A stretch of DNA of 64,000 bases from Weissella halotolerans DSM 20190 (GCF_000420365.1 NZ_ATUU01000001.1:434001-498000); one strand, 5' to 3'. Positions 46,788-57,668 are shown, numbered from the stretch's first letter. Made by a program: numbers and translations. The notes: generated from the letters alone by a model not told the origin.

Positions 46788-47904
46788 GATGTTCTTGCCC
46801 CCATTGTCTAAGTTGTGCACTAGCTATTGATCCCATGACCGTGATATGTCCCATTTTACGATGAGCCTTAATTTCTGCCTTTCCATAGTCATGAAAATGC
46901 CAAGCTGGCTGATCCGCTAAGGCGGTGCGCGCAGCTGTCATTTGCTTTCCTAAAAGATTGAGCATAAATACTTGGTCGGTAACTAGGAAAATGGGTGGAA
47001 TTGGTAAAGCTAGAATGCTACGTATATGCCCCTCAAATTGCGACACATTGGTGGCCTCAATACTAAAATGGCCAGAATTATGTGGACGCGGGGCTAATTC
47101 ATTAATATAGAGTTCACCAGCAAGCACAAAGAATTCGATGCCTAAGACGCCACGTAGGTCAATGGCCTTAGCTAAGTGTTTGGCAATTTAAGCCGCCTTT
47201 TTATTCAGTCTTGCTTGTCCATTAGCCTTGACAAAAGTGCTTTGTAAAATATGATCATGATGTTGGTTTTCAGCCAAAGGCCATGTTCTGATTTGGCCTT
47301 GCCCGTCCTGGGTTACCATCATACTCACTTCTTTTTCAAATGACAGTTTCTTCTCCAAGATTAAGGGGATCTGTGGTTCTTGCCAATGCGCAATCAATTC
47401 GGCTAAGGCCGCCTCATCAGGAATATCCCATTGCCCGTGACCATCATAGCCACCTGCTCGCGTTTTTAGGATGGCCGGTAACCCAACTGTTTGTACTGCT
47501 AAGTCAAGTTGTTCAATACGATCGACTGCTGCAAATTTAGTCACAGGTAGGCCTAGATTAGCAACAAACTTCTTTTCTAGTAACCGATCCGCCGTAACTT
47601 TTAGCAGTCTAGTGCCTTGCGGGAGTAACTTCTTATCCGTGACGGCCTCAAGAGCTGCCTGATCGACATTTTCAAATTCATACGTCAAAACCGCTGACCG
47701 TTGAGCTAGCACAGCTAAAGCTGCTTGGTCATCATAACTAGCAATAATTTGGTCATCTGCCACTTGCCCGGCCGGTGAGTTTGGCTGTGGATCTAAAACC
47801 AGCACCTGATAACCCATCGTTTTCGCCGCCATTGCCATCATCCGTCCTAATTGGCCACCACCAATAATGCCAATTGTGGCAGGCGGCAAAATTGGTTTAG
47901 CCAT
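46774..47904 (-). pseudogene. purK: N5-carboxyaminoimidazole ribonucleotide synthase purK with in-frame nonsense codon
   Basis: The frame of 377 codons has normal PurK length. TAA at 47188-47190 (codon 239) interrupts it. Both sides are in one frame: NKKAA, stop, then IAKHLAKAIDLRGVLGIEFF leading into ELYINELAPRPHNSGH. The N-terminal fragment has IGIIGGGQLGRMMA and the ATP-grasp ILKTRAGGYDGHGQW; the metal and substrate site NELAPRPHNSGH lies after the stop. The truncated protein should be inactive. At high CO2, CAIR can form without PurK because AIR is carboxylated slowly on its own. Confidence 0.92.
47188..47190 (-). other. purK: In-frame TAA within purK
   Basis: Codon 239 is TAA between GCT and ATT; CAA, GAA or AAA is one substitution away. 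Confidence 0.9.
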
Positions 47905-48385
47905 TTAAGACCTCCTGACTAGCCACCACCGCTTCAGCTGCCATTTGACGAGCTCTTTGTAGCCTTTTTTGCAAAGCCTTATCCTGAATTGCTAACTGTT
48001 GAGCAGCTAAGTAAGCTGCGTTTTTAGCCCCCGCCTGACCAATAGCGACTGTTGCTACCGGTACGCCGGCGGGCATCTGTACAATACTAAGCAGAGAATC
48101 CAATCCATGGAGCGCCTTTGATTCAATCGGCACGCCAATCACTGGTACCACGGTATTAGCGGCTAACATTCCCGGCAGATGAGCTGCCCCGCCTGCTCCT
48201 GCAATGATGACGGCGATGTTATTTTGTTCAGCTGCTTTAGCATAGGCTGCTAAACGATCTGGAGTTCGATGGGCTGAAATAATTGCCGTTTCATAATCAA
48301 TCCCTAAATCCGATAACACCTCAGTCGTCACCCTCATGGTAGGCCAATCTGACTGCGATCCCATTACTACTGCCACACGTGCCAT
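47897..48385 (-). CDS. purE: N5-carboxyaminoimidazole ribonucleotide mutase
   Basis: 162 aa class I Pur[13 protein letters not shown] and the [10 protein letters not shown]-type [16 protein letters not shown] are intact. First gene of the operon; its substrate normally comes from PurK, which is broken next door. Confidence 0.96.
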   Translation of the reverse strand: MARVAVVMGSQSDWPTMRVTTEVLSDLGIDYETAIISAHRTPDRLAAYAKAAEQNNIAVIIAGAGGAAHLPGMLAANTVVPVIGVPIESKALHGLDSLLSIVQMPAGVPVATVAIGQAGAKNAAYLAAQQLAIQDKALQKRLQRARQMAAEAVVASQEVLNG

Positions 48386-48447
48386 CCTAACTATCTACCC
48401 TCCTTATATTTCGGCTTATGTGATATATTTAAACACTTTGCTCTTAT

Positions 48448-48501
48448 ATTGTACATGTTTTAATTAAAAATAATGTTATTTTTGTTTTATAGTTCGTATT
48501 T
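48448..48501 (-). promoter_or_regulatory. pur operon promoter with candidate PurBox
   Basis: TACAAT at 48448-48453 without a good -35. Upstream on the minus strand AAATACGAACTAT (48489-48501) matches the PurR box AWWWCCGAACWWT at 12 of 13 positions. A weak -35 plus an upstream box fits lactococcal-type activation by PurR. Confidence 0.55.
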
Positions 48502-48520
48502 TAAAGGTTTTAAGCCAAAT

Positions 48521-48543
48521 AAAAAGCCGCTAAATAGCGGCTG
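48521..48543 (-). terminator. Terminator of the first APC permease gene
   Basis: GCCGCT/AGCGGC hairpin followed by TTTTTATTT on the minus strand. Confidence 0.8.
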
Positions 48544-48558
48544 CTTATTTAATTTAAT

Positions 48559-50031
48559 TTAATTAGCTAAGTGTGAATGTTTACGTCCATAAAGCAAGTA
48601 AACGATGATTCCAACAATGAACCAAACTAATGCACCTAGTTTTGCATCATCACTCAGGCTCCAAAAGACCCAAATTGATAGAAGACCGGCAATCGCCGGC
48701 GTGAAAGGATAACCAGGCATCTTAAAACCAGCGTCAGCTAGGTCAATCCCTTCTCGCTTGCGTAAAGGATAAATGGCAAAGGAAACAAAAATAAAGGCGA
48801 TCAACGTGCCAGCTGAAATTAGCTGCGCCAAAAAGGTGAATGGGAAGATACCACCGATAATCACTCCCCCAATCGTCAATACCAAAAGGCCATGATTAGG
48901 CAGTCCCTTATGGTTCAAACGACCTAACCATTCTGGTAACATGCCGTCACGTCCAAATGCGTATAGAAGGCGGGAACCGGCCATCATCATTCCAATTAAG
49001 GCCGTAAACATCCCCACAACGGCCACTGCCTGAACAATTAAGGCTACCGTACCAAAACCGGCATGGCGGAGGGCCCAACCAACCGGCTCAGCATTACCAG
49101 CATAGTTTGTGTATTTAAACATGCCTACCAAAACTAGGGAGACGGCTGAAAAAAGCACAACGGCAATCAAAAGTGAGCCCAAAATACCACGCGGCATCGT
49201 TTTAGCTGGATTCTTGGCTTCCGCTGAATTAGCCGCAATTGAATCAAATCCAATATAGGCCAAGAAAATCATCGAGACCCCTGCTTGAATACCACCCCAA
49301 CCACCAAAAGCGGACCCATCAGGATTGGTATGCGGTGCTGGGATAAAGGGTACATAATTCTCTAGGTGTAAGGCCGTTGCCCCCACTACCACAAAGGTCA
49401 AGATAGCAAGCACTTTGGCGACCACCAAGATTACTTCTACCCGTGATGTATTATTCACTGATTTTGACAGGAGATAGGCTACCAAGAGTATCGCCACAAT
49501 CGTAAAGAGATCAACAACGCCGCCCTTAGGACCAGAAATTACCGAAGGCCAACCAAAAAAGTTATGCGTATCCAAAGCCCCTGACAAGGCTGCCGGGATA
49601 CGGATCCCAAATTGGGAAAGCTCACCCCTAAAGTTAGCTGACAATCCCGACCCGACAAAGGCAACTGCAATGAAGTACTCCGCCAAGAGCGCCCAGCCGG
49701 CAATCCAGCCATATACCTCTCCAAAAATAACACTAATCCATGAATAGGCCGAACCAGCAAAAGGCATGGTGGCCGCCATCTCAGCATAGGCAAATGCCAC
49801 AAAGCCGGCAACAATGGCCGCAATTATAAAACTCAAGACCACCGAGGGCCCCGTGTGTTGTGCAGCAACCACCCCTGGCAGGGTAAAAATGGCCGTTGAC
49901 ACAATGGTTCCAACTCCTAGTGCTAAAAAGTCTTTCACGCCCAACACCCGTTTCAAATCACGATCTGAGGCTTCATAACGCGATGGGTTTTCTTTACGGA
50001 CCATACTTGACCATACTTTCCCTTTAAACAT
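48559..50031 (-). CDS. APC superfamily amino acid permease (YfnA/CAT-like)
   Basis: 490 aa with about 12-13 membrane spans. The helix-1 substrate motif reads GVGTIVSTAIFTLPG, the form common in a lactobacillar permease subgroup rather than the classic GTGIF. GFDSIAANSAEAKNPAKTMPRGILG in the middle is typical of the cationic amino acid transporter branch. Substrate not known. Separated by 31 nt from a second APC permease upstream, so probably co-transcribed. Confidence 0.88.
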   Translation of the reverse strand: MFKGKVWSSMVRKENPSRYEASDRDLKRVLGVKDFLALGVGTIVSTAIFTLPGVVAAQHTGPSVVLSFIIAAIVAGFVAFAYAEMAATMPFAGSAYSWISVIFGEVYGWIAGWALLAEYFIAVAFVGSGLSANFRGELSQFGIRIPAALSGALDTHNFFGWPSVISGPKGGVVDLFTIVAILLVAYLLSKSVNNTSRVEVILVVAKVLAILTFVVVGATALHLENYVPFIPAPHTNPDGSAFGGWGGIQAGVSMIFLAYIGFDSIAANSAEAKNPAKTMPRGILGSLLIAVVLFSAVSLVLVGMFKYTNYAGNAEPVGWALRHAGFGTVALIVQAVAVVGMFTALIGMMMAGSRLLYAFGRDGMLPEWLGRLNHKGLPNHGLLVLTIGGVIIGGIFPFTFLAQLISAGTLIAFIFVSFAIYPLRKREGIDLADAGFKMPGYPFTPAIAGLLSIWVFWSLSDDAKLGALVWFIVGIIVYLLYGRKHSHLAN

Positions 50032-50062
50032 AGCTCACTCCTTACCTTATTAGACTACTTCT

Positions 50063-51388
50063 TTAACGTTGCCGCTTTTGAATCAACATATAGACTGGAA
50101 TTCCAATCAGCACCAGACAAATAGAACCCAACGATGACCAAGGGTTCGTTATCATTGTACTGATAATGATAAAAAGCGCCCCTAAGATAGCTACCAATGG
50201 AATAATTGGGTACAAGGGTACAACAAATTCGGCCGGTTGCTGCTGAAATCCAGCACGCTTTTCACGATAGCGGAGAATAAAAAGCCCGATAAAGGTTGCC
50301 GTATAAAAAATCCAAATCACAAAAATACATAAATTAGAAAGCCAATCAGCTGAAATCGTAAATAGCAAAACACCAGCTAGTAGGGCCAAAACCAAAATAG
50401 ATACCACGGGTTCTTTAAACCGGTTCACCTTCATCAAAATGCGGGGCAAAAAGCGGTGTTCGGCCATGGCATACATCATCCGAGGCATGGCCAGCATCTT
50501 ACCGTTTAATGTCCCAGCAATGGAAATTAAAATTGCTAACGAAAGTGCACGACCGCCAAAATCACCAAAGGCCTTAATCACCACCGCATAAGTAGCATTA
50601 TCACCAAGCTTTACAATTTCATTAGCTGGCATCGCCTTCATCATTCCAAAGGCAATGCCGGCATAGGCCAGTAAGACAATCAGGATGCCACCGACAATCG
50701 CCCGCGGCATGTTTTTACCTGGATTTTTAATTTCACCACCCATATTAGTCAAGGTTGCCCAACCATCATAGGCAAATAAGGTGGCTAAAACGGCCGTCCC
50801 AAAGTTTCCCCCATGTTGGCTAACAGCATTGACGGTTTGACCGAGTGCATCAACACGACCATAAAAGAGACCATAAATAAGAATTGCCACGATAGGCAAA
50901 AGCTTAATAAACGTCGTCACCATTGAAAAGGCCGAAGGAACTCGGTTATCAAGCATATTCATTAGACTAATCAACGTAATGGCAGCTAAAGCCACCCATT
51001 TTGTAGCCCCTAGTGGCAACCCAAAAAAGTTAACAAATAAAACCCCAAAATAGGCCGCCAAAGAACCAACGATTGCCGGAGCATAAAAGAATACTTGGGC
51101 CCAGCCAGCTAAAAAACCAAAAAACTTACCATAAATTCGCTCGATATAAATATAAATACCCCCGGTATAGGGAATCCGAGAACCAATCTCAGAAATTGTC
51201 AGTCCCCCAGCCAAGGTGATGAGTCCCCCAACTACCCAAGCTAAGACGGCCGCGGTTGAACCGCCGGCTGTTTCAAGCACTTGCGCCTGTTTAAAGAAGA
51301 TGCCAGAGCCAATCACAGTCCCGATTACTACGGAAATGCCAGCCCAAACGCCCATTGACCGATTTAACCCTTCCTTTGCTTCTGCCAT
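50063..51388 (-). CDS. APC superfamily permease, SteT-like exchanger
   Basis: 441 aa, about 12 membrane spans. Helix 1 has SVVIGTVIGSGIFFKQA with the classic GSGIF motif, and YDGWATLTNMGGEIKNPGKNMPRAI follows. It resembles the B. subtilis serine/threonine exchanger SteT and LAT-type antiporters. Specificity cannot be read. GGAGG precedes the ATG. Confidence 0.88.
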   Translation of the reverse strand: MAEAKEGLNRSMGVWAGISVVIGTVIGSGIFFKQAQVLETAGGSTAAVLAWVVGGLITLAGGLTISEIGSRIPYTGGIYIYIERIYGKFFGFLAGWAQVFFYAPAIVGSLAAYFGVLFVNFFGLPLGATKWVALAAITLISLMNMLDNRVPSAFSMVTTFIKLLPIVAILIYGLFYGRVDALGQTVNAVSQHGGNFGTAVLATLFAYDGWATLTNMGGEIKNPGKNMPRAIVGGILIVLLAYAGIAFGMMKAMPANEIVKLGDNATYAVVIKAFGDFGGRALSLAILISIAGTLNGKMLAMPRMMYAMAEHRFLPRILMKVNRFKEPVVSILVLALLAGVLLFTISADWLSNLCIFVIWIFYTATFIGLFILRYREKRAGFQQQPAEFVVPLYPIIPLVAILGALFIIISTMITNPWSSLGSICLVLIGIPVYMLIQKRQR

Positions 51389-51487
51389 CGTACAACCTCC
51401 ATTTTTATCATTCTAATTCTTCCGCCTTCACGTATGTACTTAACTGACGGTCTCATTCTTATTCAAGACTAATGCGCCTAGGCATCA

Positions 51488-51493
51488 ATGATA
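51488..51493 (-). promoter_or_regulatory. Possible extended -10 for the APC permease pair
   Basis: Minus strand TGCTATCAT about 100 nt upstream of the permease start. The rest of the 51389-51766 divergent gap contains the plus-strand promoter below and otherwise no hairpin, T-box or ORF that I can support. Confidence 0.4.
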
Positions 51494-51695
51494 GCAAATT
51501 TTACCATTTATGCTCGGCTAGAAACAAGCTTTATTTAAGGTAATTTTTATCACTATTAACTTTTTTATTAGTCATCTGAACTTTTCCTTTATTAAAGTAG
51601 CCCCCATTGGGACGGTCAACATTGTAACAAGCTGTGTTTAACCTAAACAACCCCTAGGAGTAATTAATATCAAATACTATCATAAAGCTAACCTG

Positions 51696-51723
51696 TTGAC
51701 TATTATTAAATTTAGATTATAAT
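51696..51723 (+). promoter_or_regulatory. Promoter of aminotransferase-hicDH unit
   Basis: TTGACT at 51696-51701 and TATAAT at 51718-51723, 16-nt spacer. Confidence 0.8.
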
Positions 51724-51766
51724 ACACTGATAAAATAACTTTAATGTAGAAAGAAGGAGCCTGCCT

Positions 51767-52954
51767 ATGCCCGTTTCAAAACCGTCCTTGCTAAACCATC
51801 GCAACCATTTTTTAAAATCAGTCGCCCCCAATGAAATTCGTGCTTTCGATGATACTTTTAGTCAAATTCCTGACATTATTAAACTAACACTAGGGGAACC
51901 AGACTTTAACGTACCCGCCCCCATTAAGGAAGCTGTTAATCATTGTGTGGCCGCTGATGATTCACACTACGCGCCTGCTACTGGTTCAAGCGACCTGCGG
52001 ACGGCCGCTGAGCACTTTCTAGCTGATCGCTATCACCTAAATTACCGTGCAAAAGACGAAATCACCATTACCATTGGCGTTACGGAGGGAATTTATGCTA
52101 GCTTAACCGCCTTAACTAATCCTGGAGACAGAGTCCTCATTCCTAGTCCTACTTTCCCCCTTTATGCTTCAGTTGCAGCCTTAAACGGAGCAGAGCCAAT
52201 CTTTATTGACACGAGTCAAACTGACTTTCTATTAACACCAGCTGCTTTAAAAAAGGCCTTAGCAAGATATGGTAGTAACCTCACAACGTTGATCTTAAAT
52301 TATCCCGGCAATCCAACTGGCGCAATATACCAACCTGCTCAATTACAAGCGTTAGCTGATATCCTCAAAGATACTGATATCACAGTGATTGCTGATGAAA
52401 TTTATTCTGAATTAACCTACGACCAAAGTCACACCTCCATTGCAAGCTACCTACCTGAGCAAACGCTGATTCTAAATGGCGTCTCCAAATCACATGCCAT
52501 GACTGGCTATCGAATTGGCTTTATAGCTGGCCCAGCTGACCTTTTACAACCCGTTAACCTGGTCCATGCCTTATCGGTCACTGCTGCTTCTAATCCTGCC
52601 ATGGCTGGAGCTGCCTTTGCCTTAGCCAGTGAAGAGGGGCAGCAGGCCACTCTTTTGATGCGCAAGGCCTATCAAAATCGACGTGACTACCTCCTGCCTA
52701 AGTTGCGTCAATTAGGCTTTACTGTGGCTAACCCAGCCGGAGCCTTTTATCTCTTTGCAAAAATACCTGTTCGCTTTGGCGATGACGACGCTGCTTTTGC
52801 TCAATTACTCGCACAAGAAGGAAAAGTAACTGTCATCCCTGGGCACACCTTTGGCCCTGGTGGTAAAGGATATATTCGTCTAAGCTATGCTACTAGCATG
52901 CATCAATTACAAACTGCTGTAGCCCGGTTAACTGACTTCTTAAACCAACATTAG
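51767..52954 (+). CDS. Class I/II PLP-dependent aminotransferase
   Basis: 395 aa. [16 protein letters not shown] at the N-terminus, [12 protein letters not shown] with the PLP-phosphate Asn, IADEIYSEL, and the Schiff-base lysine in [16 protein letters not shown]. It resembles the aromatic/branched-chain aminotransferase group (PatA/AraT-like). The next gene reduces 2-oxo acids, so the pair most likely turns leucine, phenylalanine and similar amino acids into 2-hydroxy acids. GAAGGAG lies upstream. Confidence 0.9.
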   Translation: MPVSKPSLLNHRNHFLKSVAPNEIRAFDDTFSQIPDIIKLTLGEPDFNVPAPIKEAVNHCVAADDSHYAPATGSSDLRTAAEHFLADRYHLNYRAKDEITITIGVTEGIYASLTALTNPGDRVLIPSPTFPLYASVAALNGAEPIFIDTSQTDFLLTPAALKKALARYGSNLTTLILNYPGNPTGAIYQPAQLQALADILKDTDITVIADEIYSELTYDQSHTSIASYLPEQTLILNGVSKSHAMTGYRIGFIAGPADLLQPVNLVHALSVTAASNPAMAGAAFALASEEGQQATLLMRKAYQNRRDYLLPKLRQLGFTVANPAGAFYLFAKIPVRFGDDDAAFAQLLAQEGKVTVIPGHTFGPGGKGYIRLSYATSMHQLQTAVARLTDFLNQH

Positions 52955-52983
52955 CAGCAATTCAGATTCATAGGAGGAAAAAG

Positions 52984-53910
52984 ATGACTAGAAAAATTGG
53001 AATTATCGGTTTAGGCCACGTTGGTAGTGCCGTAGCCCATGGTTTAATTACGCAAGGCGCCGCTGACGACTATGTCTTTATTGACCCTAATGAAAAAAAG
53101 GTACAGGCTGAAGCCTTAGACTTTGCAGATGCCAACGCTAACCTAGCCTACCAGGTCAACATTACAGTCAATGACTGGACTGCATTGGACGATGCTGACC
53201 TCATCATTGTCGCCTTAGGTAAAATTGCCTTACAAGGTAATAATCCCAGCCATGATCGTTTTATCGAACTTCCCTTTACCGCCAAGCAGGTGCCAACCGT
53301 AGCTGAAAAGCTAAGGGCCACTGCCTTTCAGGGCGTTCTCATTGTCATTACGAACCCCGTTGATGTCATTACTACTCTCTTTCAACGATATACAGGGTAT
53401 CCTAAACATAAAGTGATTGGTACTGGGACCTTATTGGATACGGCCCGAATGCAACGGGCAGTCGGTCAAGCACTCAAACTCGATCCACGTTCAGTAAGTG
53501 GCTATAATCTCGGGGAACATGGCAATTCCCAATTCACCGCCTGGTCAACCGTCCGTGTCCTTAATCAACCGATTGTTGACCTCATTGAGCGCTATCACTT
53601 AGATTTAGACCAACTTGATGCAGAAGCTAAAGCTGGTGGTTTTACCGTTTTTGACGGTAAAAAATTTACAAGTTTTGGGATTGCTGCAGCCGCTATTCGG
53701 CTCGCCCAGGCGGTCCTATCCGATAGTCACAGTGAGTTAGTCTTCTCTAATTACCTGGCGGCTTATAATTTATACCTTTCGTATCCCGCCATTTTAGGTC
53801 GTCAAGGGGTGATAGCCTCAGTTCCCCTGACTCTGTTGCCAAATGAAGAAGCTAAACTAACCGCTTCTTATCACTACGTTAACGATAAGTTTCATGCTCT
53901 AATTGATTAA
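52984..53910 (+). CDS. hicD: L-2-hydroxyisocaproate dehydrogenase (LDH family)
   Basis: 308 aa. NAD-dependent reduction of branched or aromatic 2-oxo acids to L-2-hydroxy acids. NAD loop [15 protein letters not shown], substrate-loop region [17 protein letters not shown] (the lactate dehydrogenase AGAxQxPGETR motif is replaced), [17 protein letters not shown] and catalytic His in [10 protein letters not shown]. Long stretches agree with the L. confusus L-HicDH as I remember it. Follows the aminotransferase by 29 nt. Confidence 0.92.
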   Translation: MTRKIGIIGLGHVGSAVAHGLITQGAADDYVFIDPNEKKVQAEALDFADANANLAYQVNITVNDWTALDDADLIIVALGKIALQGNNPSHDRFIELPFTAKQVPTVAEKLRATAFQGVLIVITNPVDVITTLFQRYTGYPKHKVIGTGTLLDTARMQRAVGQALKLDPRSVSGYNLGEHGNSQFTAWSTVRVLNQPIVDLIERYHLDLDQLDAEAKAGGFTVFDGKKFTSFGIAAAAIRLAQAVLSDSHSELVFSNYLAAYNLYLSYPAILGRQGVIASVPLTLLPNEEAKLTASYHYVNDKFHALID

Positions 53911-53944
53911 CCAACCCCAGCTCTAATAGCCAGATTAGCCGCAC

Positions 53945-53989
53945 AAAAAAAGCTTCCCAGTCGTTAATTGCGACTAGGAAGCTTTTTTA
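53945..53989. terminator. Bidirectional terminator between hicD and rpmE2
   Basis: AAAAAAGCTTCC and GGAAGCTTTTTT arms with inner CAGTCG/CGACTA pairing; serves both converging units. Confidence 0.92.
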
Positions 53990-54012
53990 TTCAAACACTC
54001 GTTTTCTAGACC

Positions 54013-54255
54013 TTATTTAAGACCGTAACGCTTGTTGAACTTGTCAACAGCACCGTCAACTGTAGTAAACTTCTGCTTACCAGTGTAGAAAGGATGTGAA
54101 TCTGACGTAATTTCAACACGAATCATTGGGTAAGTCTCGCCCTCATACTCAATAGTTTCGTCTGAAGTGCGCGTTGAACCAGTTAGGAACTTCTTACCAG
54201 TTGATGAATCAACGAACACAACCTGATGGAAATCTGGATGGATATTAGCTTTCAT
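54013..54255 (-). CDS. rpmE2: 50S ribosomal protein L31 type B
   Basis: 80 aa. [28 protein letters not shown] start region and [11 protein letters not shown] are typical. No zinc-binding cysteines, hence the type B (zinc-independent) form. GGAG precedes the ATG; a TGTGCTATCCT extended -10 lies at 54321-54326. Confidence 0.97.
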   Translation of the reverse strand: MKANIHPDFHQVVFVDSSTGKKFLTGSTRTSDETIEYEGETYPMIRVEITSDSHPFYTGKQKFTTVDGAVDKFNKRYGLK

Positions 54256-54356
54256 GTTACTTCTCCTTATCGCCCTAACACCTTAAGTGCTAGAGTCAGT
54301 TTAATTAATTTAACTAGTCTAGGATAGCACATTAGGCGCGGTTTGTGTAGCCCTAA

Positions 54357-54380
54357 ATGACAAGTCATTTTACTTGACAT
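54357..54380 (-). terminator. Weak hairpin after lepA
   Basis: ATGTCAAGT/ACTTGTCAT arms with one mismatch touching the lepA stop; only TTT follows, so termination is uncertain. Confidence 0.4.
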
Positions 54381-56203
54381 TATTCCTCATCTGTATTGAG
54401 TACCGCCATAAAGGCAGCTTGAGGGACATCCACCGTTCCAACAGACTTCATCCGTTTCTTACCGCGTTTTTGTTTCTCTAACAACTTAGCGCGTCGATCA
54501 GGATCACCAGTATGAATACGCGAAGTCACGTCCTTACGATAGGCTTTAATTGTCGACCGTGCAATAATTTTTGATCCAATGGCCGCTTGAATTGGAATTT
54601 CAAAATTACGACGGGGGATAATTTCCTTAAGTTTCGTCGTAATATCGCGGCCCCGTTCCTGTGCAAATTCACGATGAACAATAAAACTTAAGGCATCCAC
54701 GCGCTCACCATTCAAAAGGATATCAATCTTAACAAGATCGGATTTACGATACCCTGCTAACTCATAATCCAAGGAAGCATAGCCCCGGGTAGAGGATTTT
54801 AATTTATCAAAGAAATCAAAAATAATTTCTGACAGTGGCATTTCATACTTTACATTAACCCGTTGTTCATCCAGGTATTCCATCGTATCAAAGATTCCCC
54901 GTTTGCGTTGTGCCAATTCCATTACTGGGCCCACATAATCATTTGGTACCATAATTTGTGCCGCTACATATGGTTCTTCAATCCACTTAATCTCACCCGC
55001 ATCTGGCATTTCTGAAGGATTAGATACTTCAATCATACGATCATTTTCTACAAAAGCGTGATAGGTTACCGATGGCGCCGTCGTAATTAAATCTAAGTCA
55101 AATTCACGCTCCAGACGTTCTTGAATGACGTCCATATGTAAAAGACCTAAAAAGCCTGTTCGAAAACCAAAGCCCAACGCCTGTGATGTCTCAGGTTCAA
55201 ACTCCAAGGAGGCATCATTTAACTGCAATTTTTCTAAAGCATCCCGCAAGTCATTATACTTGGCATTATCGGTTGGGTATAATCCTGAATACACCATTGG
55301 CGTCATTGGTTGATAACCAGGTAATGGTTCAGCCGCCGGTTGATTGACGTGCGTAATTGTATCCCCCGGACGGGCATCACGAATATTCTTAATCGAAGCG
55401 GCTAAATAACCGATATCACCGGCCATGAGTTGTTCGCGTTTGATTGGGTGTGGTGAGTTAACCCCCACCTCTGTTACTTCATACTCCGCCCCGGAGTTCA
55501 TAAATTTAATTTTATCGCCGGGTTTAACAACCCCCTCACGCACGCGGATTGTCACAATGACACCCTTATAAGAATCATAGGCTGAATCAAAAATCAACGC
55601 TTGCAAGGGAGCCGTTAAATCGCCTGTGGGTGCCGGAATTTTATCTACAATTTGCTTCAAAAGATCATCAATCCCGATACCTTCTTTAGCTGAGGCCAAG
55701 ACAGCATCCGAAGCATCTAACCCAATCACGTCTTCAATTTCCTGACGGACCTTCTCAGGTTCAGCCGCCGGTAAATCAATTTTGTTGATTAAGGGAATAA
55801 TTTCTAAGTCATTATCCAAGGCCAAGTAAACATTCGCCAAGGTTTGTGCTTCCACACCTTGTGCCGCATCCACTACTAAAATCGCACCATCAGCGGCCGC
55901 CAAGGAACGCGAAACCTCATACGAAAAATCAACATGACCTGGTGTATCGACTAAGTGGAAAATATAAGTCTCACCATCATCAGCTAGATAATGCACCTCA
56001 ACTGCATTCATCTTGATCGTAATTCCCCGTTCTCGTTCCAAATCCATCGTATCCAACAGTTGATTTTTCATCTCACGATCAGAAACAGTATGCGTCGCCT
56101 GTAATATACGGTCTGAAATAGTCGACTTTCCATGATCAATGTGGGCTACAATACTAAAATTTCGGATGTGCTTTTGGCGCGCTTGCATTTCTTCTAAATT
56201 CAT
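54380..56203 (-). CDS. lepA: Elongation factor 4
   Basis: 607 aa from [15 protein letters not shown]; the frame is open 28 codons upstream but this start gives the family length and has AAGGAG before it. Ribosome back-translocase GTPase: G1 [10 protein letters not shown]3 DTPGHVDF, G4 NKIDLP. The C-terminal LepA-specific domain with [19 protein letters not shown] and [14 protein letters not shown] is intact. Confidence 0.97.
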   Translation of the reverse strand: MNLEEMQARQKHIRNFSIVAHIDHGKSTISDRILQATHTVSDREMKNQLLDTMDLERERGITIKMNAVEVHYLADDGETYIFHLVDTPGHVDFSYEVSRSLAAADGAILVVDAAQGVEAQTLANVYLALDNDLEIIPLINKIDLPAAEPEKVRQEIEDVIGLDASDAVLASAKEGIGIDDLLKQIVDKIPAPTGDLTAPLQALIFDSAYDSYKGVIVTIRVREGVVKPGDKIKFMNSGAEYEVTEVGVNSPHPIKREQLMAGDIGYLAASIKNIRDARPGDTITHVNQPAAEPLPGYQPMTPMVYSGLYPTDNAKYNDLRDALEKLQLNDASLEFEPETSQALGFGFRTGFLGLLHMDVIQERLEREFDLDLITTAPSVTYHAFVENDRMIEVSNPSEMPDAGEIKWIEEPYVAAQIMVPNDYVGPVMELAQRKRGIFDTMEYLDEQRVNVKYEMPLSEIIFDFFDKLKSSTRGYASLDYELAGYRKSDLVKIDILLNGERVDALSFIVHREFAQERGRDITTKLKEIIPRRNFEIPIQAAIGSKIIARSTIKAYRKDVTSRIHTGDPDRRAKLLEKQKRGKKRMKSVGTVDVPQAAFMAVLNTDEE

Positions 56204-56287
56204 CTGCTCTTGGCGCTCCTTCTCTCTAATATTTATCTTATCTTCTCCATTATACAGGCAGCCCAGCCTTTTGTAATGGAAAACCAC

Positions 56288-56322
56288 TAAAAAAGGATGG
56301 GCCTCGTAGGCCCATCCTTTTT
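56288..56322 (-). terminator. Terminator of pgk
   Basis: AAAAAGGATGGGCC/GGCCCATCCTTTTT hairpin just after the pgk stop. Confidence 0.93.
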
Positions 56323-56333
56323 ACGAATACACT

Positions 56334-57560
56334 TTACTTATCAGAAATTGAAGCAATCCCTGGCAATTCCTTACCTTCTAGATACTCCAAAGAAGCACCA
56401 CCACCGGTTGAGATGTGTGATAATTCATCAGCAATTCCCAATTGTTGAACCGCAGCCGTAGAATCTCCACCCCCAACAATGGTTGTTGCATCATTATCCT
56501 TGGTAATCTTAGCTAATTCTTCACCAATTGCTAGGGTTCCCTTAGCAAAATTAGGCATCTCAAAGACACCCATTGGTCCATTCCAAACGACCGTCTTAGC
56601 TGTTGATAATACAGAATCAAAGAGTTCAATGGAAGCAGGCCCAATATCCAAGCCCATGTAACCATCTTTGATACCATCCGTAGCCACATAAGTCTCAGCA
56701 TCATTAGCAAACTTATCGGCTGCAATCGCATCGACAGGCAAAACTAGCTTATCACCAGCTTCTTCAATCAATTTCTTAGCCAATGGAATCTTATCTTCTT
56801 CAACTAGTGAATTACCAATTGCCTTACCCTGAGCTGCATCGAAGGTATAGGCCATTCCACCACCGATAATGACCTTATCAGCCTTTTGCAAAAGATTTTC
56901 AACGATTTCAATCTTATCTGAAACCTTTGCTCCACCAATGATGGCAACAAATGGTCGCTTTGGATTATTAACCGCTTCACCCAAGAACTTGATTTCCTTT
57001 TCCATCAAGAAACCAGCTGCCGTTTGGGCAATATTAGACGCAATACCAACATTAGATGCATGCTGACGATGTGCGGTACCAAAGGCATCATTAATAAAGA
57101 CATCACCTAATGAAGCCCAGTACTTACCAAGAGCAGGGTCATTCTTTGATTCATGCTTAACTTCATTGCCTTGATCATCAATGTCAGCAAAACGTGTGTT
57201 TTCAAATACTAGGACCTGTCCATCTTGCAAACCGTTAATTGCTTCTTCAAGCTCTTTACCTTCATAAGCGGGGACAAACGTAACTGGCTTGCCCAAAAGA
57301 TCTGCTAATCGTTGCGCAACGGGCTTCATGGATAACTTTTTCTTATCATCCAATGACTTTACCCGACCCAAATGTGAAAAGATCACTGCCTTACCGTCAT
57401 GATCTAGCACATACTTAATTGTAGGCAGGGCAGCCTTAATTCGGTTGTCATTAGCAACTACTTCTTTACCATCTTCTTCTTTAAGCGGAACATTGAAGTC
57501 GACCCGCATTAATACTTTCTTGCCCTTTAAGTCCAAGTCTTTAACTGTTAACTTAGCCAT
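56334..57560 (-). CDS. pgk: Phosphoglycerate kinase
   Basis: 408 aa. [11 protein letters not shown] start signature, [14 protein letters not shown], and the C-terminal nucleotide loop [16 protein letters not shown]. Energy-yielding step of lower glycolysis. Separated from gap by a strong terminator, so it probably has its own or read-through expression. Confidence 0.97.
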   Translation of the reverse strand: MAKLTVKDLDLKGKKVLMRVDFNVPLKEEDGKEVVANDNRIKAALPTIKYVLDHDGKAVIFSHLGRVKSLDDKKKLSMKPVAQRLADLLGKPVTFVPAYEGKELEEAINGLQDGQVLVFENTRFADIDDQGNEVKHESKNDPALGKYWASLGDVFINDAFGTAHRQHASNVGIASNIAQTAAGFLMEKEIKFLGEAVNNPKRPFVAIIGGAKVSDKIEIVENLLQKADKVIIGGGMAYTFDAAQGKAIGNSLVEEDKIPLAKKLIEEAGDKLVLPVDAIAADKFANDAETYVATDGIKDGYMGLDIGPASIELFDSVLSTAKTVVWNGPMGVFEMPNFAKGTLAIGEELAKITKDNDATTIVGGGDSTAAVQQLGIADELSHISTGGGASLEYLEGKELPGIASISDK

Positions 57561-57609
57561 TTAAAAGTCCTTCTTTCTTGATAGCTTTTTTAAATCTCAT
57601 TTACTAAGC

Positions 57610-57649
57610 AAAAACAGGCGATCCAGTATACACTAAACCACCTGTTTTC
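57610..57649 (-). terminator. Terminator between gap and pgk
   Basis: 14-bp fully paired stem (with G-U pairs) around GTAT, followed by TTTT GC on the minus strand. Confidence 0.85.
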
Positions 57650-57668
57650 TTAATAACCTAGCTGGTCA

